A DNA stretch of 40,388 nt from NCBI GenBank assembly GCA_018716285.1, contig DVKD01000041.1:1-40388 (forward strand). The letters run 5' to 3'. The position numbers and the translations under genes were made by a program. This DNA is from Candidatus Merdivicinus faecavium. Lineage in GTDB: Bacteria > Bacillota > Clostridia > Oscillospirales > Ruminococcaceae. Below, piece by piece: positions 12,973-22,184 of this stretch (position 1 is the first letter of the stretch; the number at the start of each line of letters is the position of its first letter). Below the pieces are notes generated by a model. The model was not told the origin of the DNA and did no database searches. It saw only the letters and a list, made by a program, of their open reading frames with translations.

Positions 12973-13695
12973 TCAGTTCTGGACGTACATCTGTTTATAG
13001 GGGTTTTTGCTGTCCGGGGTGACGACGGTGAATTCCGCGTCGAGCAGCTTTGCGAGGCCGCATCCGAACAATTCACAGTAGCGCGCAAGGTAGGGCCGGA
13101 TCTCTTCCAGATCCTCCTGCGAGGCGGGAGAAGCCGTCACCTGGCGGGGGAAGGAGATGCGCCCGGGGGCTGTCCGCAGGAACATCCTGCCGCCGTGCAT
13201 CCCGGTGCAGGGGAAGTTGCCGACGATGGGCTTGCCGTCCTCATGCAGCCCGAGGACGATAATCAGGCCGCCCGCCTGGTACTCCCCGAGGAAGCTCCCG
13301 GCCCGGCCGCCGATGACCATGACCGGCTGTTTGTCCTGGTACGCCTTCATGTGGATGCCCGCGCGGTAGCCGGCGTTGCCCTGGACGTAGATTTCCCCGC
13401 CCCGCATGGCGTAGCCGGCGGTATCGCCGATGCTGCCGCGGACGACGATCCGCCCGGCGTTCATGGTGTCTCCGACCGCGTCCTGGGCGTTGCCGTTTAC
13501 TTCAATCTCTGCGCCGTTTAAGTACGCGCCGAGGGCGTTGCCGGGGATGCCGTCGAGCACGATCTTTCTGCCCCCCATCCCGGCGGCGATGAAGCGCTGG
13601 CCGAGGCAGCCGGTGACGCGGCAGCAGTCCCCCGCCTCCCGGAGCGCCTCGTTGAGGCTTCTATAATCGAGCGCGGACGCGTCAATCTTTTCCAT
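12973..13695 (-). CDS. Glutamate synthase GXGXG (C-terminal) domain protein
   Basis: Stand-alone version of the C-terminal beta-helix domain of the glutamate synthase large subunit. The 240-residue chain is built of repeated glycine-rich turns (LGAYLNGAEIEVNGNAQD, VGDTMNAGRIVVRGSIGD, AGYAMRGGEIYVQGNAGYR). The domain shapes the ammonia tunnel and is not catalytic itself. I chose the ATG at 13695 (MEKIDAS), downstream of AGGAGG by 11 bases; an in-frame ATG at 13731 would overlap the preceding gene. It completes a three-gene split glutamate synthase of the archaeal/clostridial type. Confidence 0.92.
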   Translation of the reverse strand: MEKIDASALDYRSLNEALREAGDCCRVTGCLGQRFIAAGMGGRKIVLDGIPGNALGAYLNGAEIEVNGNAQDAVGDTMNAGRIVVRGSIGDTAGYAMRGGEIYVQGNAGYRAGIHMKAYQDKQPVMVIGGRAGSFLGEYQAGGLIIVLGLHEDGKPIVGNFPCTGMHGGRMFLRTAPGRISFPRQVTASPASQEDLEEIRPYLARYCELFGCGLAKLLDAEFTVVTPDSKNPYKQMYVQN

Positions 13696-13717
13696 AGGAT
13701 GCCATACCTCCTGCCGT

Positions 13718-15223
13718 TTATTCTCCCGCATGGGAAATTCCGAGGATCTCGAGCTCTTTGGCGGTCAGGCCGACGCCGCGCAGCATCAACCGGTTGCCCT
13801 TGAGCGCCTCGATGGAGTTGATGCCCATGCCGCCCATCATTTCCATGATCTCATGCCGCCAGGCAGTCATGAGGTTGACGAGCCGCCTGCTGCCCTCGTT
13901 CGGGTCGAGCCGGGCGACCAGCTCAGGGCGCTGGGTCGCAATCCCCCAGGCGCATCTGCCGGTCTGGCAGCTGCGGCAGAGGTGGCAGCCCATCGCGATG
14001 AGGGCGGCTGTCGCGACGTAGCAGGCGTCCGCGCCGAGGGCGACCGCCTTGACCACGTCGGCGGCGCTGCGGATGCTGCCGCCCGCGATAATCGAGACCT
14101 CGTTGCGGATGCCCTCGTCCCGCAGCCGCTGGTCGACGGCGGCGAGGGCCAGTTCGATGGGGATGCCCACGTTGTCCCGGATGCGGGTGGGGGCGGCCCC
14201 GGTGCCGCCGCGGAAGCCGTCGATGGCGATGATGTCCGCCCCGCTGCGGGCGATGCCGCTGGCGATGGCGGCGATGTTGTGGACGGCGGCGACCTTGACG
14301 ATGACCGGCTTGCGGTAGCCGGTCGCCTCCTTTAAGGAGTAGACGAGCTGCCGCAGGTCCTCGATGGAGTAGATGTCGTGGTGCGGCGCGGGGGAAATCG
14401 CGTCCGACCCCTCGGGGATCATCCGGGTGCGGGAGACGTCGCCGACGATCTTGGCCCCCGGGAGGTGCCCGCCGATGCCGGGCTTGGCGCCCTGGCCCAT
14501 CTTGATCTCGATGGCGGCGCCGGCGTTTAAGTAATCCTCATGGACGCCGAACCGGCCGGAAGCGACCTGGACGACGGTATTGGCGCCGTAGCAGTAGAAA
14601 TCCTCGTGCAGGCCGCCCTCTCCGGTGTTGTAGCAGATCCCGAGCTCCGACGCCGCGCGGGCGAGGGATTCGTGGGCGTTGTAGCTGATCGAGCCGTAGC
14701 TCATGGCCGAAAATAAGACCGGCATCGAAAGGGAGAGCTGCGGCGGGAGGGAGCAGTCGAGCTTCCCGTCCGGCCCGCGGCGGACGCTGTGCGGCTTTTT
14801 GCCGAGGAAGACTCTGGTCTCCATCGGCTCGCGCAGCGGGTCGATGGGCGGGTTGGTCACCTGGGAGGCGTTGATGAGGATGCGGTCCCAGTAGACCGGC
14901 AGCGGCAGCGGGCTGCCCATCGAGGAGAGCAGCACCCCGCCGTTTTCCGCCTGCTTGTAGATCTCGCCGACCGTCGAGGCGGGCCAGTTGGCGTTTTCCC
15001 GGAGGGCGCAGTCGCTTTTGACGATCTTTAAGGCCCTTGTCGGGCAGAAGGCGACGCAGCGCTGGCAGTCGACGCATTTTCTCTCGTCGCTGACCATCTG
15101 TCTTGCCGCCGGGTCGAAAGAGTGGACCCCGTTCGGGCACTGCTTCTCGCAGATGCGGCAGTTTGTGCAGCGCGCCGGGTTGCGGACGACCTCAAATTCC
15201 GGGTACAGATACGCGATCTCCAT
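13718..15223 (-). CDS. gltB: Glutamate synthase FMN domain protein with N-terminal ferredoxin domain
   Basis: Central catalytic part of glutamate synthase: FMN-dependent reduction of 2-iminoglutarate formed from 2-oxoglutarate and ammonia. The 501-residue chain begins with two 4Fe-4S motifs (CTNCRICEKQCP, CVDCQRCVAFCP, ~20-65), followed by the TIM-barrel FMN domain (GEGGLHEDFY, GQGAKPGIGGHLPG, FRGGTGAAP) and 3Fe-4S cysteines in CHLCRSCQTGRCAWGIATQ. The ATG shares its A with the TGA of the glutaminase gene. No gltD-like small subunit is present nearby, so electrons may come from ferredoxin or through the fused ferredoxin domain (inference). Confidence 0.95.
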   Translation of the reverse strand: MEIAYLYPEFEVVRNPARCTNCRICEKQCPNGVHSFDPAARQMVSDERKCVDCQRCVAFCPTRALKIVKSDCALRENANWPASTVGEIYKQAENGGVLLSSMGSPLPLPVYWDRILINASQVTNPPIDPLREPMETRVFLGKKPHSVRRGPDGKLDCSLPPQLSLSMPVLFSAMSYGSISYNAHESLARAASELGICYNTGEGGLHEDFYCYGANTVVQVASGRFGVHEDYLNAGAAIEIKMGQGAKPGIGGHLPGAKIVGDVSRTRMIPEGSDAISPAPHHDIYSIEDLRQLVYSLKEATGYRKPVIVKVAAVHNIAAIASGIARSGADIIAIDGFRGGTGAAPTRIRDNVGIPIELALAAVDQRLRDEGIRNEVSIIAGGSIRSAADVVKAVALGADACYVATAALIAMGCHLCRSCQTGRCAWGIATQRPELVARLDPNEGSRRLVNLMTAWRHEIMEMMGGMGINSIEALKGNRLMLRGVGLTAKELEILGISHAGE

Positions 15224-16314
15224 CAAAAGGCACCTTCCTTCACTCTCACAATGACCGGTTCCCCGCCGGCGGGGGCGTACAGGCTGCCGGCGTCCGGCTC
15301 CATCGCCCGGATGGCCGCCTCCTCGCTCGCGATAAAGACCCGGTCGTCCTTTTCCGCCGTCACCATCGAGCGCAGCTTGAGCCGGTCGTTTAAGGCCATC
15401 AGCCCGCCCTCGAAGCCGAGGACGATGGAGAAAGGCCCGGTGACAAGGAGACTCGGGTAGACTGTCCGCAGCCAGGCCGCGCGCTCGCGGGCTTCCGGCT
15501 CCATCTTCTCAATGGTCGACCAGAAGGGGGCGGCGATGACCGCGGCGAGCTCCGTAAGGGTCAGCTTCTGCCGGCGGAGCAGGTAGTCGGCGATGTAGGT
15601 CATGACCTCGGTGTCGGTCTGGAGGGTGCACTGGTAGCCGAACATCTCGATGTAGCGGCGGTTGGCGTCGTAGGAGGAAATCTCCCCGTTGTGGACGACG
15701 GTGTAGTCGAGCAGCGCGAAGGGGTGCGCGCCGCCCCACCAGCCGGGCGTGTTGGTGGGGTAGCGGCCGTGGGCCGTCCAGGAGTAGCCCTCATATCTGT
15801 CCAGCCGGTAAAAGCGCCCCACATCCTCGGGGAAGCCGACCGCCTTGAAAACCCCCATGTTCTTGCCGCTGGAGAAGACATAGGCCCCGTCGATTGCGGT
15901 ATTGATCCGGGTCACCATGCGGACGACGTACTCCTTTTCGTCGAGCTGGAGCCGCGAGAGGGTCGACCCGAAGGGGATGACAAAATAGCGCCAGATGAGC
16001 GGCAGGTCGGTGATCTCCGGGATCTTGCGGATGGGGATGTCCTCGGCCCGCACGATCTCGAACCCTTCCTTCAGGAACTCCTCGCAGTTTTTGCGGGAGA
16101 GATTGTCCCGGAAGAAGATGTGGAAAGCGTAGCACGCGCGGTACTCCGGATAGATCCCGTATCCCGCGAAGCCGCCGCCCAGCCCGTTGGACCGGTCGTG
16201 CATGGGGACCATTCCCGCGATCACTGTGTCGCCGGTCATTTTCTTTCCCTCTTTTGAGATGACAGCCGCGATCGCGCAGCCGGAGGGGATCCGTACCTGC
16301 CCTTCTAACTTCAT
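15223..16314 (-). CDS. Glutamate synthase glutaminase (class II amidotransferase) domain protein
   Basis: Releases ammonia from glutamine for the split glutamate synthase. I place the start at 16314 (MKLEGQVRIPSG, 363 residues) because AAAGGACGG precedes it and because ATGs further upstream lie in or before the mapped promoter. The probable nucleophile is Cys12 (SGCAIAAVIS), which would need removal of an 11-residue propeptide to become N-terminal, as class II amidotransferases require. Other marks are MHDRSNGLGGGFAGYGIYPEY, GRYPTNTPGWWGGAHPF and VHNGEISSYDANRRY. First gene of the 14-gene nitrogen/nucleotide unit. Confidence 0.92.
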   Translation of the reverse strand: MKLEGQVRIPSGCAIAAVISKEGKKMTGDTVIAGMVPMHDRSNGLGGGFAGYGIYPEYRACYAFHIFFRDNLSRKNCEEFLKEGFEIVRAEDIPIRKIPEITDLPLIWRYFVIPFGSTLSRLQLDEKEYVVRMVTRINTAIDGAYVFSSGKNMGVFKAVGFPEDVGRFYRLDRYEGYSWTAHGRYPTNTPGWWGGAHPFALLDYTVVHNGEISSYDANRRYIEMFGYQCTLQTDTEVMTYIADYLLRRQKLTLTELAAVIAAPFWSTIEKMEPEARERAAWLRTVYPSLLVTGPFSIVLGFEGGLMALNDRLKLRSMVTAEKDDRVFIASEEAAIRAMEPDAGSLYAPAGGEPVIVRVKEGAF

Positions 16315-16332
16315 AGTTGGCCCGTCCTTTCC

Positions 16333-16391
16333 AAAAAAAGAAAAAGCCTCCATTCCATTTTGGGATGCAACCACCTCCCTAATCTGGAATG
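16333..16391 (-). terminator. Terminator-like hairpin in the glt operon leader (attenuator candidate)
   Basis: In the transcript, CATTCCA (16391-16385) pairs with TGGAATG (16357-16351), with an inner GGGA/TCCC stem. The stem can extend outward so that the hexaloop bases AAAGGC (16400-16395) pair with GCTTTTT. The U-rich tail is 16345-16333 (5 T, C, 7 T). The site lies between the promoter and the first gene, so it can stop the operon before translation. It cannot coexist with the ANTAR-like hairpin at 16388-16407, which uses the same CATT. Folding was judged by eye. Confidence 0.65.
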
Positions 16392-16407
16392 AACGCCTTT
16401 GCTCACT
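16388..16407 (-). promoter_or_regulatory. ANTAR-type hexaloop hairpin, glt operon leader
   Basis: Seven-base-pair stem AGTGAGC/GTTCATT (two G-U pairs) closing the six-base loop AAAGGC, with A at position 1 and G at position 4 as in ANTAR target RNAs. It starts within a base or two of the predicted transcription start (~16408). Its 3' arm is also the 5' arm of the leader terminator, so protein binding here would favour read-through. Loop and closing pairs match the two hairpins of the divergent glnN leader (GC-AANGGS-GU). I see only one clear hexaloop on this side, whereas described targets use two. Confidence 0.65.
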
Positions 16408-16414
16408 GCGTTTC

Positions 16415-16443
16415 ATTTTACCACAATTGTACTGCATTGTCAA
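16415..16443 (-). promoter_or_regulatory. Sigma-A type promoter of the glt-gln-pyr-pur-dap-car operon
   Basis: On the minus strand TTGACA (16443-16438), 17-base spacer, TAAAAT (16420-16415); predicted start near 16408. This is the only strong promoter found for the 14 genes reading left from 16314. It is divergent to the glnN promoter, 89 bases away. Confidence 0.85.
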
Positions 16444-16497
16444 TAAATCCGCGAAGAAAAAACGGTTTTTACAGAAAACATAGGAAGAAAGCCAGGA

Positions 16498-16522
16498 TTT
16501 CTGGAAAAAACAGAATTTTTCC
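16498..16522. promoter_or_regulatory. Interleaved inverted repeats between divergent nitrogen promoters
   Basis: GGAAAAA (16503-16509) and TTTTTCC (16516-16522) form a perfect inverted repeat with a six-base spacer, ending ten bases before the glnN -35 box. A second set, TTCTG (16499-16503) and CAGAA (16511-16515), overlaps it. Possible operator for a dimeric DNA-binding protein; the A/T-rich make-up means chance is not excluded. Confidence 0.35.
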
Positions 16523-16532
16523 GAATTTCATC

Positions 16533-16561
16533 TTGACAAACCGAAAAAAGGCGCGTATAAT
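16533..16561 (+). promoter_or_regulatory. Consensus sigma-A promoter of glnN
   Basis: TTGACA (16533-16538), 17-base spacer, TATAAT (16556-16561): a perfect match to consensus; predicted start near 16568. Such strength fits control at the level of early termination by the two leader hairpins downstream. Confidence 0.9.
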
Positions 16562-16573
16562 GGCAATCGAACA

Positions 16574-16589
16574 CAGGCAATGGCGTCTG
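16574..16589 (+). promoter_or_regulatory. ANTAR-type hexaloop hairpin P1, glnN leader
   Basis: Five-pair stem CAGGC/GTCTG (one G-U) with loop AATGGC: A at loop position 1, G at position 4. Its loop and 3' arm (16582-16589) are also the start of the 5' arm of terminator 1, so the two folds exclude each other. Confidence 0.65.
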
Positions 16590-16616
16590 GGAGCTTTAGC
16601 TCTCAGACGCCTTTTT
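16582..16616 (+). terminator. Leader terminator 1 upstream of glnN
   Basis: Thirteen-pair stem 16582-16594 with 16599-16611 (one G-U), four-base loop TTTA, then TTTTT at 16612-16616. A textbook intrinsic terminator only about 15 bases after the predicted transcription start. Confidence 0.85.
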
Positions 16617-16634
16617 GCATTTGCAGAGCAGAAA

Positions 16635-16690
16635 ACAGGGCAACGGGGTCCGAAAGAGGTATTTCTCAAAGACCCCGCTGCCCTGTTTTT
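16635..16690 (+). terminator. Leader terminator 2 upstream of glnN
   Basis: 5' arm 16635-16650 (ACAGGGCA, one mismatch, CGGGGTC) pairs with 16671-16686 (GACCCCG, C, TGCCCTGT), 15 of 16 positions, followed by a T run to 16690. It ends just before the glnN Shine-Dalgarno (AAAAGGAG, 16695-16702), so it must be read through to express glnN. Confidence 0.85.
16638..16651 (+). promoter_or_regulatory. ANTAR-type hexaloop hairpin P2, glnN leader
   Basis: Four-pair stem GGGC/GTCC (one G-U) with loop AACGGG (A1, G4). It lies wholly within the 5' arm of terminator 2, as expected of the second hairpin in the two-hairpin ANTAR antitermination model. The core GGC-AANGGS-GUC is shared with P1. Confidence 0.65.
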
Positions 16691-16712
16691 CACAAAAAGG
16701 AGTGTAGAGAGT

Positions 16713-18809
<2,097 letters not shown>

Positions 18810-18823
18810 GCAAAACCCTTCCG

Positions 18824-18891
18824 CCCCGGGGGCAAGATATGCGCCTCCGGGGCGTCCCCGGGGGCAGGGCATCCGCCTCCGGGGCATTTTT
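18824..18891 (+). terminator. Tandem duplicated hairpins after glnN
   Basis: Two near-copies of one 29-base hairpin: 18824-18852 and 18856-18884, each CCCCGGGGGC pairing with GCCTCCGGGG around a nine-base loop (ten pairs, one G-U). Only the second is followed by a T run (18887-18891). They probably end glnN transcription, or reduce read-through into asnB. Confidence 0.7.
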
Positions 18892-18921
18892 CCATTATCA
18901 TCGGAATTGGAGGTCATCATC

Positions 18922-20499
18922 ATGTGTTCCATTATGGGCTATTGCGGGGCCGTCGCCGACCTGGAAGCGTTCCGGGAAGGTTTTGCCCGCACCCTTTCGC
19001 GCGGCCCGGACGACAGCCGCATCCTCCCGGCCGGCGAGGGGCTTTTTGCTTTCCACCGCCTCGCCATCATGGGGCTGACCCCGGCGGGGATGCAGCCCTT
19101 TTCCCTCGGGGACAGCCTGCTTATCTGCAACGGCGAAATTTACGGCTATGAGAAATTCAAAGCCGCCCTTTCGGGCAAATACACCTTCACAAGCGGCTCC
19201 GACTGCGAGGTCCTGCTGCCGATGTACCGGGAGTACGGGGTCGGGATGTTCCCGATGCTCGACGCGGAGTTCGCCCTCGTCCTCTACGACGGCGAAACCG
19301 GGGAATATATCGCCGCCCGCGACCCGATCGGCATCCGCCCGCTCTACTACGGCTACGACCAGAACGGAACCATCGTCTTCGCGAGCGAGCCCCAGAACCT
19401 CATCGGCCTCTGCGCCGAGGTGAAGCCCTTCCCGCCCGGGCATTACTACAAAAACGGGAAATTCGTCTGCTACCGCGACATCGCGAAGGCGGACGCGGTC
19501 TGCCATGACGGCCTGGACGCCGCCTGCGCCAATATCCGGGAGAAGCTCATCCGGGGCATCGAAAAGCGGCTGGTCGCCGACGCGAAGGTGGGCTTCCTCC
19601 TGAGCGGGGGGCTCGACTCCTCGCTGGTCTGCGCGGTGGCGGCCAAACAGAGCAAAACGCCCATCCGCACCTTCGCCATCGGGATGCGGGAGGACGCCAT
19701 CGACCTCAAATACGCCCGCCAGGCCGCCGGCTACATCGGCAGCGACCACACCGAGGTGTACATGACCAAAGAGGAGGTCCTCTCCTCGCTGCGGGAGGTC
19801 GTCCGGCTGCTCGGCACCTTCGACATCACCACCATCCGGGCGAGCATGGGGATGTACCTGCTCTGCAAATGGATCCATGAGAACACCGACATCCGCGTCC
19901 TCCTGACCGGCGAGATCTCCGACGAGCTGTTCGGCTACAAGTACACCGACTTCGCCCCCTCGGCGGAGGAATTCCAGAAGGAGTCCGAAAAGCGGGTGCG
20001 GGAGCTGCACATGTACGACGTCCTCCGCGCCGACCGCTGCATCTCGGTCAACTCGCTGGAAGCGCGGGTGCCCTTCGGCGACCTCGATTTCGTCCATTAT
20101 ATGATGAACCTCGACCCGGAGATGAAGATAAACCGCTACGGCAAGGGCAAGTACCTGCTGCGGCGCGCCTTCGAGGGGGATTACCTGCCGGAATCCATCC
20201 TCTGGCGGGAGAAGGCGGCCTTCTCCGACGCGGTGGGCCACTCGATGGTCGACTACCTCAAGGAGTACGCGGAGAGCCGCTACACCGACGCGGAATTCGA
20301 GGAAAAGCGCAAAAAGTACACCCACGCCCAGCCCTTCACAAAGGAATCCCTCCTCTACCGGGAGATTTTCGAGGAATTCTACCCCGGGCAGGGCGGGATG
20401 ATCGCCGGCTTCTGGATGCCCAACCCGGAATGGGAGGGCTGCAGGGTCGACGACCCCTCCGCGCGGGTCCTCGCAAACTACGGCGACAGCGGGAAATGA
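18922..20499 (+). CDS. asnB: Asparagine synthase (glutamine-hydrolysing)
   Basis: Makes asparagine from aspartate, glutamine and ATP. I start at 18922 so that Cys2 (MCSIMGYCG) becomes the N-terminal nucleophile after Met removal; GGAGG lies eight bases upstream. Amidotransferase domain 1-190 (RGPDDSR, NGEIYGYEK, GSDCEVLL, ARDPIGIRPLYYG); synthetase domain with the pyrophosphatase loop SGGLDSSLV (~227-235) and LTGEISDELFGYKYTDF. At 525 residues it is normal length. It follows glnN beyond the tandem hairpins and converges on the XRE gene through a shared terminator; it is another glutamine user in the nitrogen block. Confidence 0.96.
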   Translation: MCSIMGYCGAVADLEAFREGFARTLSRGPDDSRILPAGEGLFAFHRLAIMGLTPAGMQPFSLGDSLLICNGEIYGYEKFKAALSGKYTFTSGSDCEVLLPMYREYGVGMFPMLDAEFALVLYDGETGEYIAARDPIGIRPLYYGYDQNGTIVFASEPQNLIGLCAEVKPFPPGHYYKNGKFVCYRDIAKADAVCHDGLDAACANIREKLIRGIEKRLVADAKVGFLLSGGLDSSLVCAVAAKQSKTPIRTFAIGMREDAIDLKYARQAAGYIGSDHTEVYMTKEEVLSSLREVVRLLGTFDITTIRASMGMYLLCKWIHENTDIRVLLTGEISDELFGYKYTDFAPSAEEFQKESEKRVRELHMYDVLRADRCISVNSLEARVPFGDLDFVHYMMNLDPEMKINRYGKGKYLLRRAFEGDYLPESILWREKAAFSDAVGHSMVDYLKEYAESRYTDAEFEEKRKKYTHAQPFTKESLLYREIFEEFYPGQGGMIAGFWMPNPEWEGCRVDDPSARVLANYGDSGK

Positions 20500-20501
20500 G
20501 A

Positions 20502-20537
20502 GCAAAAACGACGGGGCGTTATACCTCGTCGTTTTGC
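20502..20537. terminator. Bidirectional terminator between asnB and the XRE gene
   Basis: GCAAAA-CGACG (20502-20513, one bulged A) pairs with CGTCGTTTTGC (20527-20537), giving T-rich tails on both strands. It contains the last codons of the convergent XRE gene. Confidence 0.7.
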
Positions 20538-20851
20538 TTCTGCATGTATTCGATAAGCTCCATCAAAATCCGCTGCTGCTCCGGCGTCAGCGCCGCCCAT
20601 TTGTCCACCATCCGGCGCTGGCTCTCTGTCAGCGGGTAGCGCGTCTCCGTCTCCGGGTCGAAGAAGAACTGGGAGAGGGTGAGGTCCAGGGCGCCGCAGA
20701 TCTGTTCCAGGGTGGCGATGCTCAGCGCCGAGCGGCGGCGGAAAAGGGAGGACAGGGTCGACTGCGCAATACCGGACTGTTCCGAGAGCCGGTACTGGCT
20801 CATTCTGCCGCGCTCTTCCATAAATTTCTCTATTTTGCGGATGACGTCCAT
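20519..20851 (-). CDS. XRE-family helix-turn-helix regulator
   Basis: Small DNA-binding protein of 110 residues. The helix-turn-helix lies at ~17-66 (MSQYRLSEQSGIAQSTLSSL, then ATLEQICGALDLTLSQFF), matching the Cro/CI fold; the C-terminal part (PETETRYPLTESQRRMVDKW to the end) is helical with no known domain. The Shine-Dalgarno GGGGGAG precedes ATG. It is single, convergent with asnB and separated from the upstream dehydrogenase by a hairpin. Target genes cannot be read from sequence. Confidence 0.88.
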   Translation of the reverse strand: MDVIRKIEKFMEERGRMSQYRLSEQSGIAQSTLSSLFRRRSALSIATLEQICGALDLTLSQFFFDPETETRYPLTESQRRMVDKWAALTPEQQRILMELIEYMQKQNDEV

Positions 20852-20876
20852 CTTCTCCCCCGTTCTCTGTACAAAT

Positions 20877-20902
20877 CCGGGCCGGCATTGCTGCCGGCCC
20901 GG
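20877..20902 (-). terminator. GC-rich hairpin after the Gfo/Idh/MocA gene
   Basis: Eleven-pair stem CCGGGCCGGCA/TGCCGGCCCGG with loop GCAA read on the minus strand. The tail is only ATTTGT, so termination may be weak; it lies 16 bases after the gene end. Confidence 0.5.
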
Positions 20903-20918
20903 CCGTTTTGCGGTGCGG

Positions 20919-22088
20919 TTATTTGCTGTTGTAGGTGTTGGAGGTGTCCGCGTAGACCGACGCGACGTTCTCCTTGCGGCGGGAGGTCTTGACCCGCTTC
21001 ATGAGCTCGTCGTAGAAGAGGTCCTCGTCAAAGGGGAGCTCAATCGTCTTGCCCAGCCAGGCGGAGAGGTGCATGGCGTTGGAGAGGGTCAGGCCGTTGA
21101 TGCCCTCGCAGCCCTCGGCGATGAGGGGGGTGCCGTGCAGGATGCGGCCGGCAAAGGCGTTCAAAACGCCGACGTGCTGCTCGTTTTTCCCGTCCGTCTC
21201 GACCTCGGTCTTCTCGGACTTGGGGCAGCCGAAGGGGATGGTGTTGGTGGCGGAGAATTCCCGTTCAAAGACGTCGTTTTTCCACATATAGAGCTTGTCG
21301 TTCTCGGCGACCAGCTTGCCGCCGTCGAGGGAGATCTCAAAGCGGTTGGTGCCGGGGGCGTCGCCGGTGGTGGTGACAAAAACGCCGGTCGCGCCGTTGG
21401 CATATTCGACGTAGGTGGTCACGTCGTCCTCCACCTCGATGTCGTGCCACTTGCCGAACTGCATCTGGGAGCTGACCTTGACGGGCATGCCGCAGATCCA
21501 CTGCCACAGGTCGAGGTTGTGGGGGCACTGGTTCAAGAGGACGCCGCCGCCCTCGCCGGACCAGGTCGCGCGCCATGCGCCGGAATCATAGTAGGCCTGG
21601 GGACGGTACCAGTTGGTGATGATCCAGTTGGTGCGCTTGATCTCGCCCATCTCGCCGCTCGAGACGATCTCCTTCATCTTGCGGTAGATGTGGTTGGTGC
21701 GCTGGTTGAACATCATGCCGAAGACGACGCCGGCCTTTTTGGCGGCCTCGTTCATCTCGCGGACCTGCTTGGTGTAAACGCCGGCGGGCTTCTCGCACAT
21801 GACGTGGAGGCCGCGTTCAAACGCCTTGACGGCGTAGACGGGATGGCCGTAGTGGGGGATGGCGATGAGGACGGCGTCGATGAGGCCGGAATCCATCATC
21901 TTTTCCGCATCGTCAAAGAGGGCGACGTGATCGCCGATGTTTTCCTTGACCCAGTCGAGACGGGCGGGGTTGATATCGGCGACGGCGGTGACGGTAATCT
22001 CCGGGCAGCTCTTATGCAGCTCGATGTTCGAGATATGGCCGCTGCCCATGTTGCCGACACCGATGATGCCGAGTCTTACTTTTTCCAT
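20919..22088 (-). CDS. Gfo/Idh/MocA-family NAD(P)-dependent oxidoreductase
   Basis: Sugar/cyclitol dehydrogenase-like protein of 389 residues, start chosen at MEKVRLGIIGVGNMG with GGAGA six bases upstream. Rossmann domain 1-125 with GVGNMGSGH and the catalytic-lysine motif CEKPAG (~95-100); C-terminal alpha/beta domain with NQCPHNLDLWQW, where His may be the catalytic base. Substrate is not predictable. It follows a TIM-barrel isomerase/epimerase gene in the same direction, a pairing common in inositol and unusual-sugar catabolism. The gap between them holds 15-bp tandem repeats. Confidence 0.9.
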   Translation of the reverse strand: MEKVRLGIIGVGNMGSGHISNIELHKSCPEITVTAVADINPARLDWVKENIGDHVALFDDAEKMMDSGLIDAVLIAIPHYGHPVYAVKAFERGLHVMCEKPAGVYTKQVREMNEAAKKAGVVFGMMFNQRTNHIYRKMKEIVSSGEMGEIKRTNWIITNWYRPQAYYDSGAWRATWSGEGGGVLLNQCPHNLDLWQWICGMPVKVSSQMQFGKWHDIEVEDDVTTYVEYANGATGVFVTTTGDAPGTNRFEISLDGGKLVAENDKLYMWKNDVFEREFSATNTIPFGCPKSEKTEVETDGKNEQHVGVLNAFAGRILHGTPLIAEGCEGINGLTLSNAMHLSAWLGKTIELPFDEDLFYDELMKRVKTSRRKENVASVYADTSNTYNSK

Positions 22089-22125
22089 AATCATTCTCCG
22101 TTCTTTCATAAATATGGACTTCGTC

Positions 22126-22170
22126 CGCGCAGATTTGCGCGACGCAGATTCGCGCGGCGCAGATTCGCGC
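22126..22170. repeat. Three tandem 15-bp repeats
   Basis: Consensus GRCGCAGATTCGCGC in three head-to-tail copies (22126-22140, 22141-22155, 22156-22170); the first has T for C in the middle and a different first base. Each copy is itself partly palindromic (GCGC...GCGC). Intergenic, between the isomerase and dehydrogenase genes. Confidence 0.8.
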
Positions 22171-22184
22171 AATGGACAGCGCGC

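Noticed and set aside
16389-16712. N-terminal extension of glnN by 108 residues
   Set aside because: The frame is open by chance; it runs through the promoter and both leader terminators, and the good Shine-Dalgarno and family N-terminus are at 16713.
18898-20505. 535-residue minus-strand frame opposite asnB
   Set aside because: Mirror frame of a certain gene; composition typical of antisense shadows.
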